From Sciurus carolinensis (Eukaryota; Chordata; Mammalia; Rodentia; Sciuridae), in assembly GCF_902686445.1 (NCBI RefSeq), contig NC_062227.1, positions 17,242,678 through 17,306,677 on the forward strand: a DNA stretch of 64,000 nt, given 5' to 3'. The notes under the pieces were generated by a model. The model did no database searches. It saw only the letters and a program-made list of their open reading frames with translations, and was not told the DNA's origin. This document shows positions 32,421 to 44,433 of this stretch, one piece after another (the first letter of the stretch is position 1; the number at the start of each line of letters is the position of its first letter). The translations under genes were made by a program, and so were the position numbers.

Positions 32421-32639
32421 CCAGGAGGGTCTTGTCGATGGCCCTGGGATTCAGGGAGGCGTCTCTGCATGGATCTGAAGCCCCAGGCCCCCCAGGGAGG
32501 TCCCTCCCTGGAAAGGCAGCTCTGGGGCTGGCCTGGCCTTGGCCCTGGTGGTTAGTTGGCACAGAAGCCATGGAGGAAAAGCAAAACCTGACTGGAAAAA
32601 ACTTCCCCCAGTAACTTCAGCAAAAATCTCAAGGTGTCT

Positions 32640-32722
32640 TGTTTTCCGTTTTCCTGCGTTTTGTTTTGTTTTGATTTGTTTAGATTTTGTTTGGGGTTTT
32701 GGTTTTGCTTTGCTTTTGCGTT
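32640..32722. repeat. (GTTTT)n-like low-complexity tract
   Basis: Irregular GTTTT/GTTTTG repeats, perhaps an inverted decayed retroposon tail. Confidence 0.8.
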
Positions 32723-33544
32723 GACTACCTCTGAGGCTGAGCATCCCACTCCTCCACCAGCTGCTGCCAGTGCTAACGATGGACTCACGTCCCTTAAGTC
32801 ATTACTACACTCAGGCCACCCAGCACTCGATGCCCCAGATCTGCTTCGATTCCCCAGAGAAATTGTTTCAGGTCATGTCCATCCCCATTCTCATTTCTAT
32901 CATCCAAAAAGGAATGAAAACTTCAAATATTTTCATGATGCGGTTGGTGGTAGATCCTGACTCCCCAACAGGAGGCCCCTGGAGCCTTTGTGGATTTTGT
33001 AGAAAGGGGACCAGCAAGTTCTGTGGCAGAAACGGCCCGGGAAGATCCTGGGCTCTGCCCCAGCGCCCTGGTGGCAAGACCTCTCTGAAGTCCCACAGAG
33101 AGCTGGCCCTGGGAGATTCAGAGGAGAGGTGGGGCCTCCCTTCCTGTTCACCTGTTTGGAGGGGAGGTCGTAGGTGGACATTTGTGTAGCTCCTCCAGAG
33201 CCACGGGGCCTGGGCTGTGGGGTTCTGCTCTGGGCTTCCTGTCACCCCGTGGCCCCACTTATGCTCAGTTCCTCCCCAGGATCCAGGGGCAAGGCTAAGG
33301 GTCTCCCAGCGCTGCCCAGTGGGTCTGTTGACTGATTCAGTGACCAACCTCCTGACCTTCACTGTGAAGGTGCGAGTTCAGAATAGGCTATAATGAGCTG
33401 GAAGGAACTCCAGATGTCATGGAAAATGTACAATTCAAGCTTTGGGAAAGACATCCTATAAAACGCAGAGACCATCAGCATGGCCCCTGGTCCCGGATGC
33501 AAATGCACATCCAATACCCAGGCAGGGCCTCTGCACTATGAGTG
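32723..33544. other. Non-coding, unassigned
   Basis: Mixed unique sequence; frames of 139-164 codons on both strands overlap and show no family signature. Confidence 0.4.
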
Positions 33545-33731
33545 TCTCACTCACACACACCCACACACACACACACTCACACACACTCACATGCACACTC
33601 ACACACACACTCACACGCACACGCACACTCACCTGCACACTCATACTCACACACACACTCACATGCACACACACACTCACATGCACACTCACACTCACAC
33701 TCACACCCTCACATACACACACACGCACACA
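33545..33731. repeat. Interrupted (CA)n array with CACT/CACG variants
   Basis: About 187 bases of CA units broken by T, G and C. Segments such as CTCACATGCACACTCACACA recur, implying several duplication rounds. Confidence 0.95.
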
Positions 33732-34184
33732 TGAGTCTGCCCTCTGCACCCCCTAGTTCAGCATCTGCAGATTCAAACAACTGCACGTCAGCAGCACACA
33801 GGAAACAAGAACTGCATCTGAGCTGAACAGGGATGGCCCACTCTTGCCATTTCCTACCCGAGACAGCAAGTGATCCAGTGTTTGCCTGGCGTCCGGTGTT
33901 ACACATCCTGGAGAGACGACCCACTGTGTGTGGAACCACATGTGGGGTCAAAGCCCGCCACATCGTTTCCGCTTGAGTCCCTGAGCTGGCCCTCCAGGTG
34001 AGTCCCATCTGCTGTCCACCCACACTGACCCTTGCGACCACACAGTACCCACAGGGGTGGGACCCCTCAGAGGTGGCAGGACCCACCAAGTGGCCCACCC
34101 TGGGCTCTGCCAGGGAGCCAGGTTGGGCTGCTGGGTCTGTTTGTGGGATTCCAGCTGGTGCAGCTGCGAGCTGTCAGGATGAGA
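33732..34184. other. Non-coding, unassigned
   Basis: No repeat or exon recognised. Confidence 0.4.
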
Positions 34185-34320
34185 GGCTGACATTTAACAC
34201 GCACAGTTCCCGGGATGGATAATATTAAACACAGAACAGTGACAGGTCTAAGTAAATAGCTATTAGTTTCCAAGAGGAGTCTGCAGGAGGAGGAGGTGGG
34301 CTAATTGTTGCTCTCTCCTA
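34185..34320. promoter_or_regulatory. Candidate conserved element (putative enhancer)
   Basis: Repeat-free island: TGACATTTAACACGCACAGT, GGATAATATTAAACACAGAA, AAGTAAATAGCTATTAGTTT, GGCTAATTGTTG. GATA, TAAT and FOX-like cores are dense. Inferred. Confidence 0.4.
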
Positions 34321-34347
34321 AGAGTGAAGATGACTGGCCTGCTTGGC

Positions 34348-34356
34348 CTCCCTCTC

Positions 34357-34417
<61 letters not shown>
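34348..34417. repeat. (CT)n(GT)n compound microsatellite
   Basis: About 30 CT units then four GT units, next to the candidate element. Confidence 0.96.
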
Positions 34418-34459
34418 CTTAATCATATTAAGTTGAACAATTTTATATTTGTTGAGAAC

Positions 34460-34473
34460 AAAAAAAAAAAAAA
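34460..34473. repeat. A homopolymer
   Basis: Fourteen-base A run; no SINE or LINE attached to it recognised. Confidence 0.9.
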
Positions 34474-35317
34474 ATAGGAGAGCCTATGGAAAGTCCGGCA
34501 ATTACACAACCTCCCTTCAAAGGCTGGAAGCTGCAGTCACGAGAGCCCTTGGTGACAGGGCACTTCAACCCACCCCGCTGAGTGTTCAGAACAAAATGAG
34601 AGCTGAAGACCCGGGAGGAAGGAGGAAGGAAACGTCGCTCCCAGGAGCCCAGGCTGGCTCTGGCCATCTGTGGTCTACCTTGGAAATTCTCATCCTCTAC
34701 CACAGAAGCTGGTTCCTTAGCCTCTCCGGGTCCTGGGTTCCAGGGGTTCCTCAGATACCCAGATCCACAGATTTGCAGGCCCTGGATATAAAGTGGTAGG
34801 GTATTTGCATGTGACCTGAGGCCTCCTCCCAGCTCCAGGAAACCGTGTCTAGATTACTTACCATAACTGAAGCAAGGTACGTGCCATGGAAACATTCCTA
34901 GACTCTATCATTTAGGGAATAAGGACAAGGAAGAGGTGGGTACGTGTTTGGTGCAGGCTCACCTTCTTTCCCTGAGTATTTTTTTACTGAATCTGCAGAT
35001 GTAGAAGCCCAGGGTCTGGAGGAGAGAGTGAATACAGATGGATGGATAGAGAGAGAGAGATGATGGATGGATGGATCCATCAATAGATGATAAACAAAAA
35101 TGTGTGTTTGTTCTATGACACACCTCATCAGTCAGCCTGTCTATCATCTATCTATCTACCTATCTCTCCACTACAGACACACATATTAACAAGCTACAGA
35201 GCCTGGCTGAACATGGTGCATTAAATTGGCCAACTTATGCTCACTGAGCATCTCATACAAGAGAAAAACGCTACTGGATTCTGCGGGGAACAGCATGCAT
35301 GATAAGGCAGGGCCTCC
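34474..35317. other. Non-coding with a short GATG/ATGG tract
   Basis: Unassigned DNA. 35035-35075 contains GGAT-type repeats like the larger arrays elsewhere; 35140-35165 is CTAT-rich. Confidence 0.45.
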
Positions 35318-35810
35318 TGCACTGGTCAGCTACTGCTGTGTAACAAATCACCCACAGACTGAGAGTCTTAAAACCATGATGCTTCTCACATCCCAAGGTC
35401 CAGAGACCAGGAGTCCTAGACTGCTCTGGGGGGTGCTCTGCTCAGGACCGCCCCGAGCCACTATCAGGATTCACTGGGGAAGAACTTGTTCCCAACTCTC
35501 TGGTTGCAGGCTTCTATTTCTTGAAGGTTGAGGCCCTGAGAGCCTCTGTTTCTTGCTGGCTGGTGGCTGGAGGCTGGCATCAGTGTCTTGCCCTGTGGGT
35601 CTCTCCATGGGACAGCATGCAACACAACCACCTGCTTCATCAAAGTCAGCAAGGGAGGGGATGTCTCAACCAGATGGGGGCTTCATGAAACTTCATTAAA
35701 AAAGTGATATCCCATCCCTTGTGCCATATTCTATCAATTAGAGGCAAGTCACAGGACCTGCCCACACTCAGGGGAGTGTGTGAGCACCAAGAAGTAGGGA
35801 ATCATGGGAC
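35318..35810. repeat. LTR-type interspersed repeat (ERVL/MaLR-like)
   Basis: Contains CAGCTACTGCTGTGTAACAA, TGGGTCTCTCCATGGGACAG, CCATATTCTATCAATTAGAG and GCAAGTCACAGGACC in the order of an old mammalian LTR. Exact family and orientation uncertain. Confidence 0.5.
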
Positions 35811-35839
35811 CCCATAGCTTGCACGCTTGTAGGAAAAAC

Positions 35840-36060
35840 AGACAACACAGACATAGCCAAAGAAAATCATCACTAATGGTGAAAAGTGTCAGGAAGGAAA
35901 TCACAAGGGTGCTTTGATGGAAGAGGTGAGAAGCCAGATCAGGGATGATGGAGAGCCAAAGGGAGCAGTGGGGACATGAATGATGAGAAGGAGCCCATCT
36001 CACTCCGGGTGCTGAGGCAGAGGGAAGAGTGAGTGAAACCCAGAGGTGGGAAGCAGGCCA
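35840..36060 (-). repeat. Probable L2 LINE fragment
   Basis: Contains the inverted L2-like run GGTGAAAAGTGTCAGGAAGG, GATGGAAGAGGTGAGAAGCC; strongly diverged. Confidence 0.4.
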
Positions 36061-36950
36061 GGGTGGCCGAATACCTCCAGCACACTAGAGAGCCTGAGTC
36101 CCAGGCCACGGCCATGAGGGGCAGTGGCCAGCAGAGTCTGGCACTCCTTGACTTGCAGATGCACCTCTCTGGCTGCCTCTGTCGCAGGTGACCTCCTCAT
36201 CCTCTGTGACTCTGGGTCTAGACATCAGTCCTGTTGGATCAGAGGCCCACTCTGCTCCAGCAAGATGTACTCCTGATGGACACCTTCTCACCTCTGCAAA
36301 GGACTGGTTCCACAGGTGGCCGGTGTGGGGACCTTACTGACCTTTTCCAGGAGACACACTGTCCTGTCCCTGCCAGGCACTCACTGGAAGGTTTGAAGGG
36401 GGTGTGCTTATAAAGACCCCTTTAGTGACCGTCCAGAGAGGAGCATGTGGGGATGGGGGTGCAGGTGTGCATAGGAGTCAGGCACAGTGACCGTGCAGCC
36501 CTGGGAAGAGCCGGCTTGCAGGCAGTGCCAGGGAAGGGCGGCTGCAGAGGAAGCCTGGGACCAGCCATCTGGCTGGGATCTGCATCTCCGTATTCTGGGG
36601 TGGGCGGCTTCTAGCTGGAGAAGTGGGAAAGCAGGAGGTGAGGGGCACACCCTGGGTAGGCCACGGCAGGCAGGATGGGCCTGGCTGGGTGTGGACCCAC
36701 CTGCCCCACCCTTCCACCAGGAGCAGGAGGGACGCAGGGACAGGAGGGGATGCCTGGAAGTGCTGGCCAGTCATGCACGCGAGACTCCCAGGTCCCCTGC
36801 TAGGATGTCAGCAGAGCCCAGTGGGGATGCTTGCATCAGCCTGTGCCCTGAGCCCCTCCAGCATCACAGGAAGGTGACCTTTGTGGCCACACATGGTCCC
36901 ACACTGAGAAGACTGCTTTGCTATTACCAGGTTCAAATGCTGAGTGATTT
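36061..36950. other. GC-rich non-coding, unassigned
   Basis: A 155-codon frame at 36487-36954 runs into the SINE and lacks any domain. Nothing else recognised. Confidence 0.45.
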
Positions 36951-36952
36951 TT

Positions 36953-37157
36953 AGCTGGGCACGGTGGCACATCCTTGTCATCCCCACAGCTCAGGAGGCT
37001 GAGGCAGGAGGATCGAGAGTTCAAAGCCAGCCTCAGCAAAAGTGAGGCCCTAAGCAACTCAGTGAGACCCTGCCTCTAAATAAAATAGAAAATAGGTCTG
37101 GGATGTGGCTCGGTGGTCGAGCACCCCTGAGTTTAATCCATGGTACACCCTGAAAAA
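36953..37157 (+). mobile_element. B1-dID dimeric SINE
   Basis: Contains GCTCAGGAGGCTGAGGCAGG, AAAGTGAGGCCCTAAGCAAC and GGGATGTGGCTCGGTGGTCG. A 19-bp target-site duplication with one mismatch lies at 36935-36953 and 37158-37176, so this is a comparatively young copy. Confidence 0.97.
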
Positions 37158-37176
37158 AAATGCTTAGTGATTTTTA

Positions 37177-37899
37177 AACAAGGGTTTCCATTTTGCACTG
37201 AGTCCTGCAAATCCCACAGCTGTCCTGCATCTGAGTATGAACCACGCCTTGCCAAACCTCAGTGCCTGCAGGAACTTGTAGCCTAAGCAAGAAGAAAACA
37301 TTTGTCTCCATCGCTGAGAGCTGAGCGGGCTGCTTTCTTACTGCAGCAAGTCCAGCCTATCCTCACTGCTGCTGGAGGCGATAGGAAGGCCAAGGGCTTT
37401 GAGAGAAGACACAAAGGGGCCTGGAGGGAGGAAAACTGAGACCGATCAGCCTGAGTTGCAAGATCGAGGGCATGAGACTGACCTGACAGGTATTTTCCCT
37501 CTTAGTCCAATGGCAGGGCCCTCCCTGACTTGGCCTACGCTGTGTTGGTGTAAGTGGTGACAAAACCTGTCTTAGGAGCCGTCAGATCTGGGTGCCCCTG
37601 TGGCCTTCTGAAGCTCACATTCTCTGTAACATGAGAGTGTCAATATCAGCTTGTCCCTCGAGGGGCTGCTGAGTAGGGGTCATGGTTGCTGATTAGTGGA
37701 GAAGGTGAAACCCTCGAAGTCGACTTCCCCAGCTGGTCCCTCTGAGCCCCACCAGCTGGATGGCATGGGCCAATCGAGGGGGGGTGATCAGACATCCAGC
37801 AGAGAAGTTTCCAAGTGAGCTCAGCCAGGGAGCACAGCTAGGGAAGAGGAGTGAGGCTAACATCCCATGGAGGTAAGCCCCATCTAGGGTGCAGCACCC
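37177..37899. other. Non-coding, unassigned
   Basis: No repeat or exon recognised. Confidence 0.45.
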
Positions 37900-38065
37900 C
37901 TGAGGTGGATGCTCTTATCTAGCTGTACAGAAAAGGGACAGAGGGTCAGGGAGGTGATCACATCAGCCAGAGGTCACACTAAAAATTAGAAGCGGACCTG
38001 GGATTCACAGTGAGAGTTTCTAGCATCAGAATCCAGTCCCTTTGCCACACCAAGGCGTGACTTTC
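37900..38065 (-). repeat. MIR SINE
   Basis: Inverted MIR: GGACAGAGGGTCAGGGAGGT, GCGGACCTGGGATTCACAGT, AGAATCCAGTCCCTTTGCCA. Confidence 0.65.
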
Positions 38066-39769
38066 TCCACCATGTCCTTCATACCAGTCACCAACATGAA
38101 GAAATTCATATGGACTTATTTTGAGGTCAACACTTGCCTTGGTAGTTGATGCCCCCTGTTCTCTCTGATCAGAAATCCCTCACTGTGCAGGGTTAGCTGG
38201 ATGGCAGGGAGTTTAGAACACAATCCGATGGTCATGGACCTGAAGTCATTGTCACTTTGTGTCCCTTCAAGGGCCTCTGACCTCCTCTCCTTCAAACTCT
38301 TCCTCTGTGTTATGTCTCCTCCTAGCACTAGGGGAAGCCTTCCAACAGAAGAGCAGAGGCAAAATGTTCATGAATGTCCACCCTGGTTGAGTTCTCTAAG
38401 AACCTGTCTTGTGCTGCCCTGAGTGACTGCCATCCCTGCCTGGGGCAGAGACACTAAACAAATGGGTCTCACTGCCATGCATACCTGTCAGTTATCCATC
38501 AACCGAGTACTGCCAGGTAAGGATCACCCACCTGAGCGGCACGCTGTGCTCAGACTATGCTGGCTCCATGGCTTCTGGTTGTGATCGCTGCCACATCCAG
38601 GGCTCAACTTGATCTTGGTTGGCTCAGCTTCTCACCCGGGAAGCCAGCCTGTGTGTGCACTGCTCCAAGCGATGGCAGGGGGCAGCAGAGAGCCCTGCTA
38701 GCCCACGTGCATGCCCCAAGCCCTTGTAGGAAAGCAAGTCATGCTTGTCCTGTGAAAGGGCACTTCAAGGTCGCATGGTAAAGGGTTGCAGGGGGAAGTG
38801 AAGGTGCGGGATCATCATTCTGATCTGCCACCAGATCTGCCACTGGGCTCTGAGCACATGTCTTCCTACTCAGAGAGCACATCAAAGATTCACTCATGTC
38901 CACACAAAACGCCCACTTCCCCTGGGCTCCCCTGGTACAAATGGTCAGTTACCAGGGGAGAAGGAGGCTGGGGTCTTCAACAATTCCATCAGCAGAAAAT
39001 CTTTTGTCCTAAGAAACAAACACCCATGCACAAGAATGCTCCTCCCAGCCAGATGGCCTTCAGCCAAAGACTACAGAGTAAGAGATGGGACAGTTGTGCA
39101 GCAGCTGGAGAGTCACAAGGGAAATAAAACGGCCTACAATCCCTGGGAAGGTAGAGCAATTTAGAAAGAAGTCAGGCAGGGTAGGGCCGGGGGTCTGGAG
39201 GGGGTGATATGGGAAGAAAGAGGGAATAGAAGCCTGGGTGAGGTGAGGCCAGAAGTCTTGGTTGGGATCACTAGCATATCCAGGGCTCAGCTGGCTGTCA
39301 GCCAATCTTGGCTGGCCCTGGGCAGGAGGAGCTCAACATCTCCGTTCTGTTCCTCTCTGCAGAAGGGATGGACAGAAGGATGGATGTGTGGATGGGAGGG
39401 TGGATGGACGGGTTGATGGTCTCCTGCCATCTTTGTGCCTGCCTTCCCAGGAACACTCTCCCTCCTCCCTGTCAGGTGCTATTGCTATTGACTATTGCTA
39501 TTGACTGGCAAAGAAAGCCCCCGATTCATCAGGTTCAAGCCATTATCAGGAAGCCACCGGGGCTGCCCAGGGTCATTCCACTGTCCAGAGACTGCCATTC
39601 AGGTGTAAGTCCAAAGGGGCTGCAGCCACAGACCTGCTGGGATAACTCTTGGAAAGAGGTTTGCCTGTTCTGGTGGATGTGTGACCAGAGGGAAGGGAGC
39701 AAGCCATGGGATCAGAGGAGCCTGGGACTGAGAAGCAGGAAGGTTTGCAAACCCAAGAATCTGGCTCCA
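38066..39769. other. Non-coding, unassigned; short GGAT tract at 39364-39417
   Basis: Mostly unique DNA. A diverged local similarity exists between about 38580-38625 and 39265-39315 (both contain ATCCAGGGCTCA followed by CTTGG), suggesting an old partial duplication. Confidence 0.4.
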
Positions 39770-39865
39770 CCGGGCCCCGCCATATGCCTGATATGGATAC
39801 GGAACATTGCTTGGCCTCTCCGAGCCTCGATTCACCCCCTGGAAATGAGAACGATGCCCAGCGGC
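39770..39865 (+). repeat. MIR SINE fragment
   Basis: Contains GGCCTCTCCGAGCCTCGATT then a diverged GGAAATGAGAACGATG 3' portion. Confidence 0.45.
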
Positions 39866-40320
39866 TAAGCTCATCAAATCTTGATGAGCACCCGGGGCAC
39901 GTGGCCCCTTGGATACACTTGCCAAACAGGACCCAGAAGCCATTGCTATGCCTGATCCCTCCCCCAGTCACCTGTTTCTGACTCTCTGCAGAATAAAACC
40001 AAGGCTGCATTACAACCATGACCCAAGTTTCTCTTTAGCCTGACACAGCCTTTGTTTTCCCCAAACCCTCTTTTGAATATTAGATTATAGGTTTGATTAA
40101 GGATTCCAGATATCAGACTCTGAGAAATCCAGGACGTTCTTTTCTCTGCCTGAGGATCCAGATTTTCTTCCCTGTTACTTCCCTCTATATTTCTTTTCTT
40201 TGGAATTTTCTGGGTGGTGCCAAGGGGCTTGTGGCCTGGCACAGGCTGCCCTCACCCACTCCTTAGAGCCAGGTTAGGGTAGTCAGCCAGTTAGCACTAG
40301 GGTAAAATCAGGACTGAATT
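39866..40320. other. Non-coding, unassigned
   Basis: No consensus recognised. AATAAAACC near 39990 is not followed by an A tail. Confidence 0.4.
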
Positions 40321-40321
40321 A

Positions 40322-40728
40322 ATCCATCCATCCACCCATCCTTCCATCCATCCACCCATCTATCCACTCATTCATGCATCTGTACTTCCATCTATCCCAC
40401 CCACCTACCCATTCATCTATCCATTCATCCACCCATTTATCTCATTTATCCATTATCCATTCATCCCTCCATTCATCCATTATCCATCTACTCATCCATC
40501 CACCCATCCATCCACCCATCCATTCACCCACCCATCTACCCATTCATCTATCCCTCCACCCATTTATCTCATCCATTCATTAACTCATCCATCCATCATC
40601 CAACTTCTATCCATACATCATCATTCCCTCCATCCATCCCTCCATCATCCCTCCATCCATCCCACCATTCATTCATCCATCATTCCTTCTACTCATCCCT
40701 CCCTGCCTCCATCATCCATCCATTCACC
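40322..40728 (-). repeat. CATC/CCAT tetranucleotide array (GGAT motif inverted)
   Basis: About 400 bases of CCATCCAT units with ATTCATCC and ACCCATCT variants. Same motif family as 15.2 and 61-62.4 kb, in opposite orientation. Confidence 0.95.
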
Positions 40729-41639
40729 TTCTGGTGAGCTCAACACTTACACCTGCGGGAAGTGTGCTGGGAACACAGGAGCAGTGGCCAAGCCACCCTG
40801 ACACTCACCCTCAGGAACTCCCCGTCCTCACACGTGACCATAGTGATGAGATTCCCTGAGAAGCACTTGCCATCAGCACCGTCCATTAGGTCCTAACTTC
40901 ATTGTCATCACAGCCAACCCTCTGCCACCTGCCACACTCCTCTGGGTCTCTGATCAGATGCAGGACCCACTGGTGTCCCTGGGAAAGAAGGGGTCTCTTC
41001 CCAAAGAGCAGAGGTGGCAGTAGCATCCATGCTGGTCCCCTCCCTGTGTCAGGACGTGTGCTCAGAGGGGCTCAAGGAGAAAGAAAAGTCAAAGACAACC
41101 TCCCATGACCCTTCACCAGGGAGGGGACACTCTGCAGCTCTGCAAGCCTGCCATGGTCCACAGTGGACAGGGGCAGAGTCTCTGGGATTCAGGCAGAGTG
41201 GCTTCCAGTCACTTATGAGTGGAACATGATGTCACTTTTGAAGTGGAGACAAGATGAGCCTTGGGAGCTGTCAGGTCCTGATGGGCCTCAAGGAGCAGAG
41301 GCAGGTTGGGGAGCATTCACCCCCAGCATGGTGGAGGGACACCAGGTGACCTCAGCATGGGAGTGATAATGGCATGCACCTGGGTGTCCACTCCTGTGCC
41401 CGCCTTGCAGGAGGGGACCAGGATTCCACAGAGGGAAGCCCCTTGTTCCTATCCTAGAGCGAGCAGGTGGCAGGATGGCAAGTTGAGCTCAGATCCACCT
41501 GATTCAAGGGGCCAAGGCCTTGCCCACGCCTGCTGTGTGCTGAGCCAGGGTGGGTCTTGGAAGATTGACAGGGAGTTGGTGAGGCTCCCCTGTCAGGGAC
41601 TGAAGTGAATTCAAGAGCCAAAAGCTGGAGCTCATGCTC
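40729..41639. other. Non-coding, unassigned
   Basis: GC-rich unique sequence; small frames only. Confidence 0.45.
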
Positions 41640-44376
41640 ATGTTTACCTTTGAAAATCTTATTTCTTGCCTTTGGCAGAACCATAAAACCAGCACCGCAT
41701 TCAAGATCACAAACACCAATTCTGTTAGATGTCTCCTTGCACCCCTCTGAAATCTCTCTCTCCCTTCGTCTAGGCAATTGTGAATCTAATTTTCTAAAAT
41801 TCCATGTGAATGCAATCATAGAGCATGTAACCTTTCTCATCTGGCTTCTTGCACTCAGCACAACACCTTTGAGGTATTCAAGTTTTTGTATGTATCAATA
41901 GCTCATTCCTTTTCATTGCTACATAGTAATCCATTGGGAGAATGCGCTGGTCTATTGATCCATTCAGCCATTGACAGGCATTATTCAGATTACTTCTAAT
42001 TTGACTATTACAGATAAAGCTGTCTGGAATGTTGGCATACAATCTTGTAAGGTTATAAGCTTTTGATAATGTTGGGTGAGTTCCTGGGGGTGAAATGGCA
42101 TGATCATATGATAGCAGTATTATAGAAAGTACAAATCATTTTCCCCAAAATGCTGTACAATTTATGCTCCCAATAATAGTAAATAAGTGGTCCAGTTTCT
42201 GCACTTTCAAAAAGGTATACAATAGTTTCTCAATGTGATTTAAATTTATCTTCTCTTAATGACTAATGATGTTGAGAATCTTTTCATTACTTATCTGCCC
42301 GATATGTACCTTCTTTGCTCAATTATCTTTTCAACACTTTTTGGTCTTTTGTAAACTGAGCTTTTTATTTTGAGATAATTGTAGCATTGATTTTAGGCAT
42401 GGGCCTATAGCAGGTTGTTGATTTTCTTATTATTGAGTTTTGAGAGTTCTTTATATATTCTGAATGAACTACACTCTTGGAAATGTGATGTGGAAATAGC
42501 TTCTCTTCATCTGTGAGTCTTCACATTCCCTTAACACTGTCTTTCAAAAAGCAAAAGCTCTTAATTTTTATGAAGTCCCCTTTATCAACACTTTCTTTTA
42601 TGGATAATGGTTTTATTGTCATATCAAAGAACATATTGCCTAACACCCTAAGATCACAGAATATTTTTCCCTTATGCTTTCCTCTAGAAGGTTTGTATTT
42701 ATTGGTTTTATGCTTTGACTTTTGATCAATTTTGACTTATTTTTTGTCAGTGGTCTGAGGTATAGACCCAAGTTATTTTTATGCATATAGATATCTCCTT
42801 ATTTTTCCAAGACCATTTGTTGAAAATACCCTCACTTCAGCAATAAATTGTGGATGTACTTTGTTGGAAAACAATTGATCGTGCATGCATGAGTCCATTA
42901 TGAACTCTATTCTGTTCTGCTTATTTATTTCTCTAAAATTTGATAGAAGGATATCCTGCTATCCTAACTTTTGAAATACATTGTATAAGAATTCTTGCAA
43001 TTTTTTTAGTGTTTTTCAAAGCATTTGGGTATTCTAGATTCTTAAAATTCCTTATTAGAATCAATGTTTTTAGAATCATTTTATCAATTTCTACCCAAAA
43101 AATATGCTGCTGGCATCTTGATTAGAATTATGTAAAACTTTTAGATTAATTTGAGGAAAATTGGCATCTTGATAATACAGAGTCTGTTGATCCATGAACA
43201 AAGTGTACCCCTCCATTTATTTGAACATTCTTTAATTTCTTCCAACATTATTCTATGGTTTTTCAAAAATACATACAGTCTTACCCATCTTTTCTCGGAT
43301 GTATCCTAATTTTGTATTTTCACAGGCTATTGCAAACTGTGGATGTTTTATTGCAGTTTACAATCATTCAATTGTAGCATATAGAAATGCAATTAATTTA
43401 TACATGAATCTTGTTTCTTAAACCTTGCTAAAATTACTTATTAGTTCAGTACTTCTAGTGTATATACTGTTGGACTTTCTACAATGATGATGACCGTTTG
43501 CTAATAAATCTGCATGGCTTTTGTATTACTTTTTCTTCTTTGCTTTATTGCACTGGCCAGAACTTCCAGAACAATACTGAATAGAAATGCTGATATCAGA
43601 CATCTTTATCTTGTTCCTAATATTAAAGGGAAAGAATTCAGTATTTCACCACTCAGTATGATGATAATTAAAGGTTTTTCATGGATGACCTTTATCAAGT
43701 GGAGAAATTTTTCTCCTATTCTCACTTGCTGGATTTTTTTTGTATTTTTGTTTTATAACAAGAATTGATGTTGAATTTTATTGAATTTTTATTCTGTGAC
43801 TACTGAGATGATTACATGATGTGTCATTTTTAGTTTGTTAATGTGATTAATTACACTGATTTTTAAAATGTTAAACCAGGCTGACATTCCTGAAATAAAT
43901 CCCATGTGGTGATGATGTATTTTCTTTTCTATGTATTACTGGATTTGGTTTGCTAAAATTTTGTTAAGAGATCATGAAGACATTGGCTTATATCAATGTT
44001 ATCTACATTAGTGTTTTTATGATTTGAATATCAAGGTAATTCTGACTTCATAGAAGAGTTTGTGTAGATGCGGTGCTGTCTTCCTTCACTCTCTGGTAGA
44101 ATTCACCGGCAAAGCCCTTTAGGTATGAAATTCTCTGTGTAGGAATGTTTCTAACTACATATTCAACATGCTTAATAAATTTATAAAGCTAGCTGGGTTA
44201 CTGCTTTCTTCTTAAATATGGTTTGATAGTTTTTATCTTCAAAGAACTGTGTCAATTTCATATAATTTGTTTAAATTTTTAGCATAAAGTTGTTCACAAT
44301 CTTCCTTATTAAGCTTCTAGTATCTGTAGTATGGGTAGTGATATGCCTCTCTTGTCTCTCTTGTTCCTGATGTTAG

Positions 44377-44433
<57 letters not shown>

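Noticed and set aside
42513..43768. Short + strand frames of 60-84 codons in the AT-rich block
   Set aside because: They lie antisense to L1 ORF2; hydrophobic composition reflects T-rich antisense LINE sequence.
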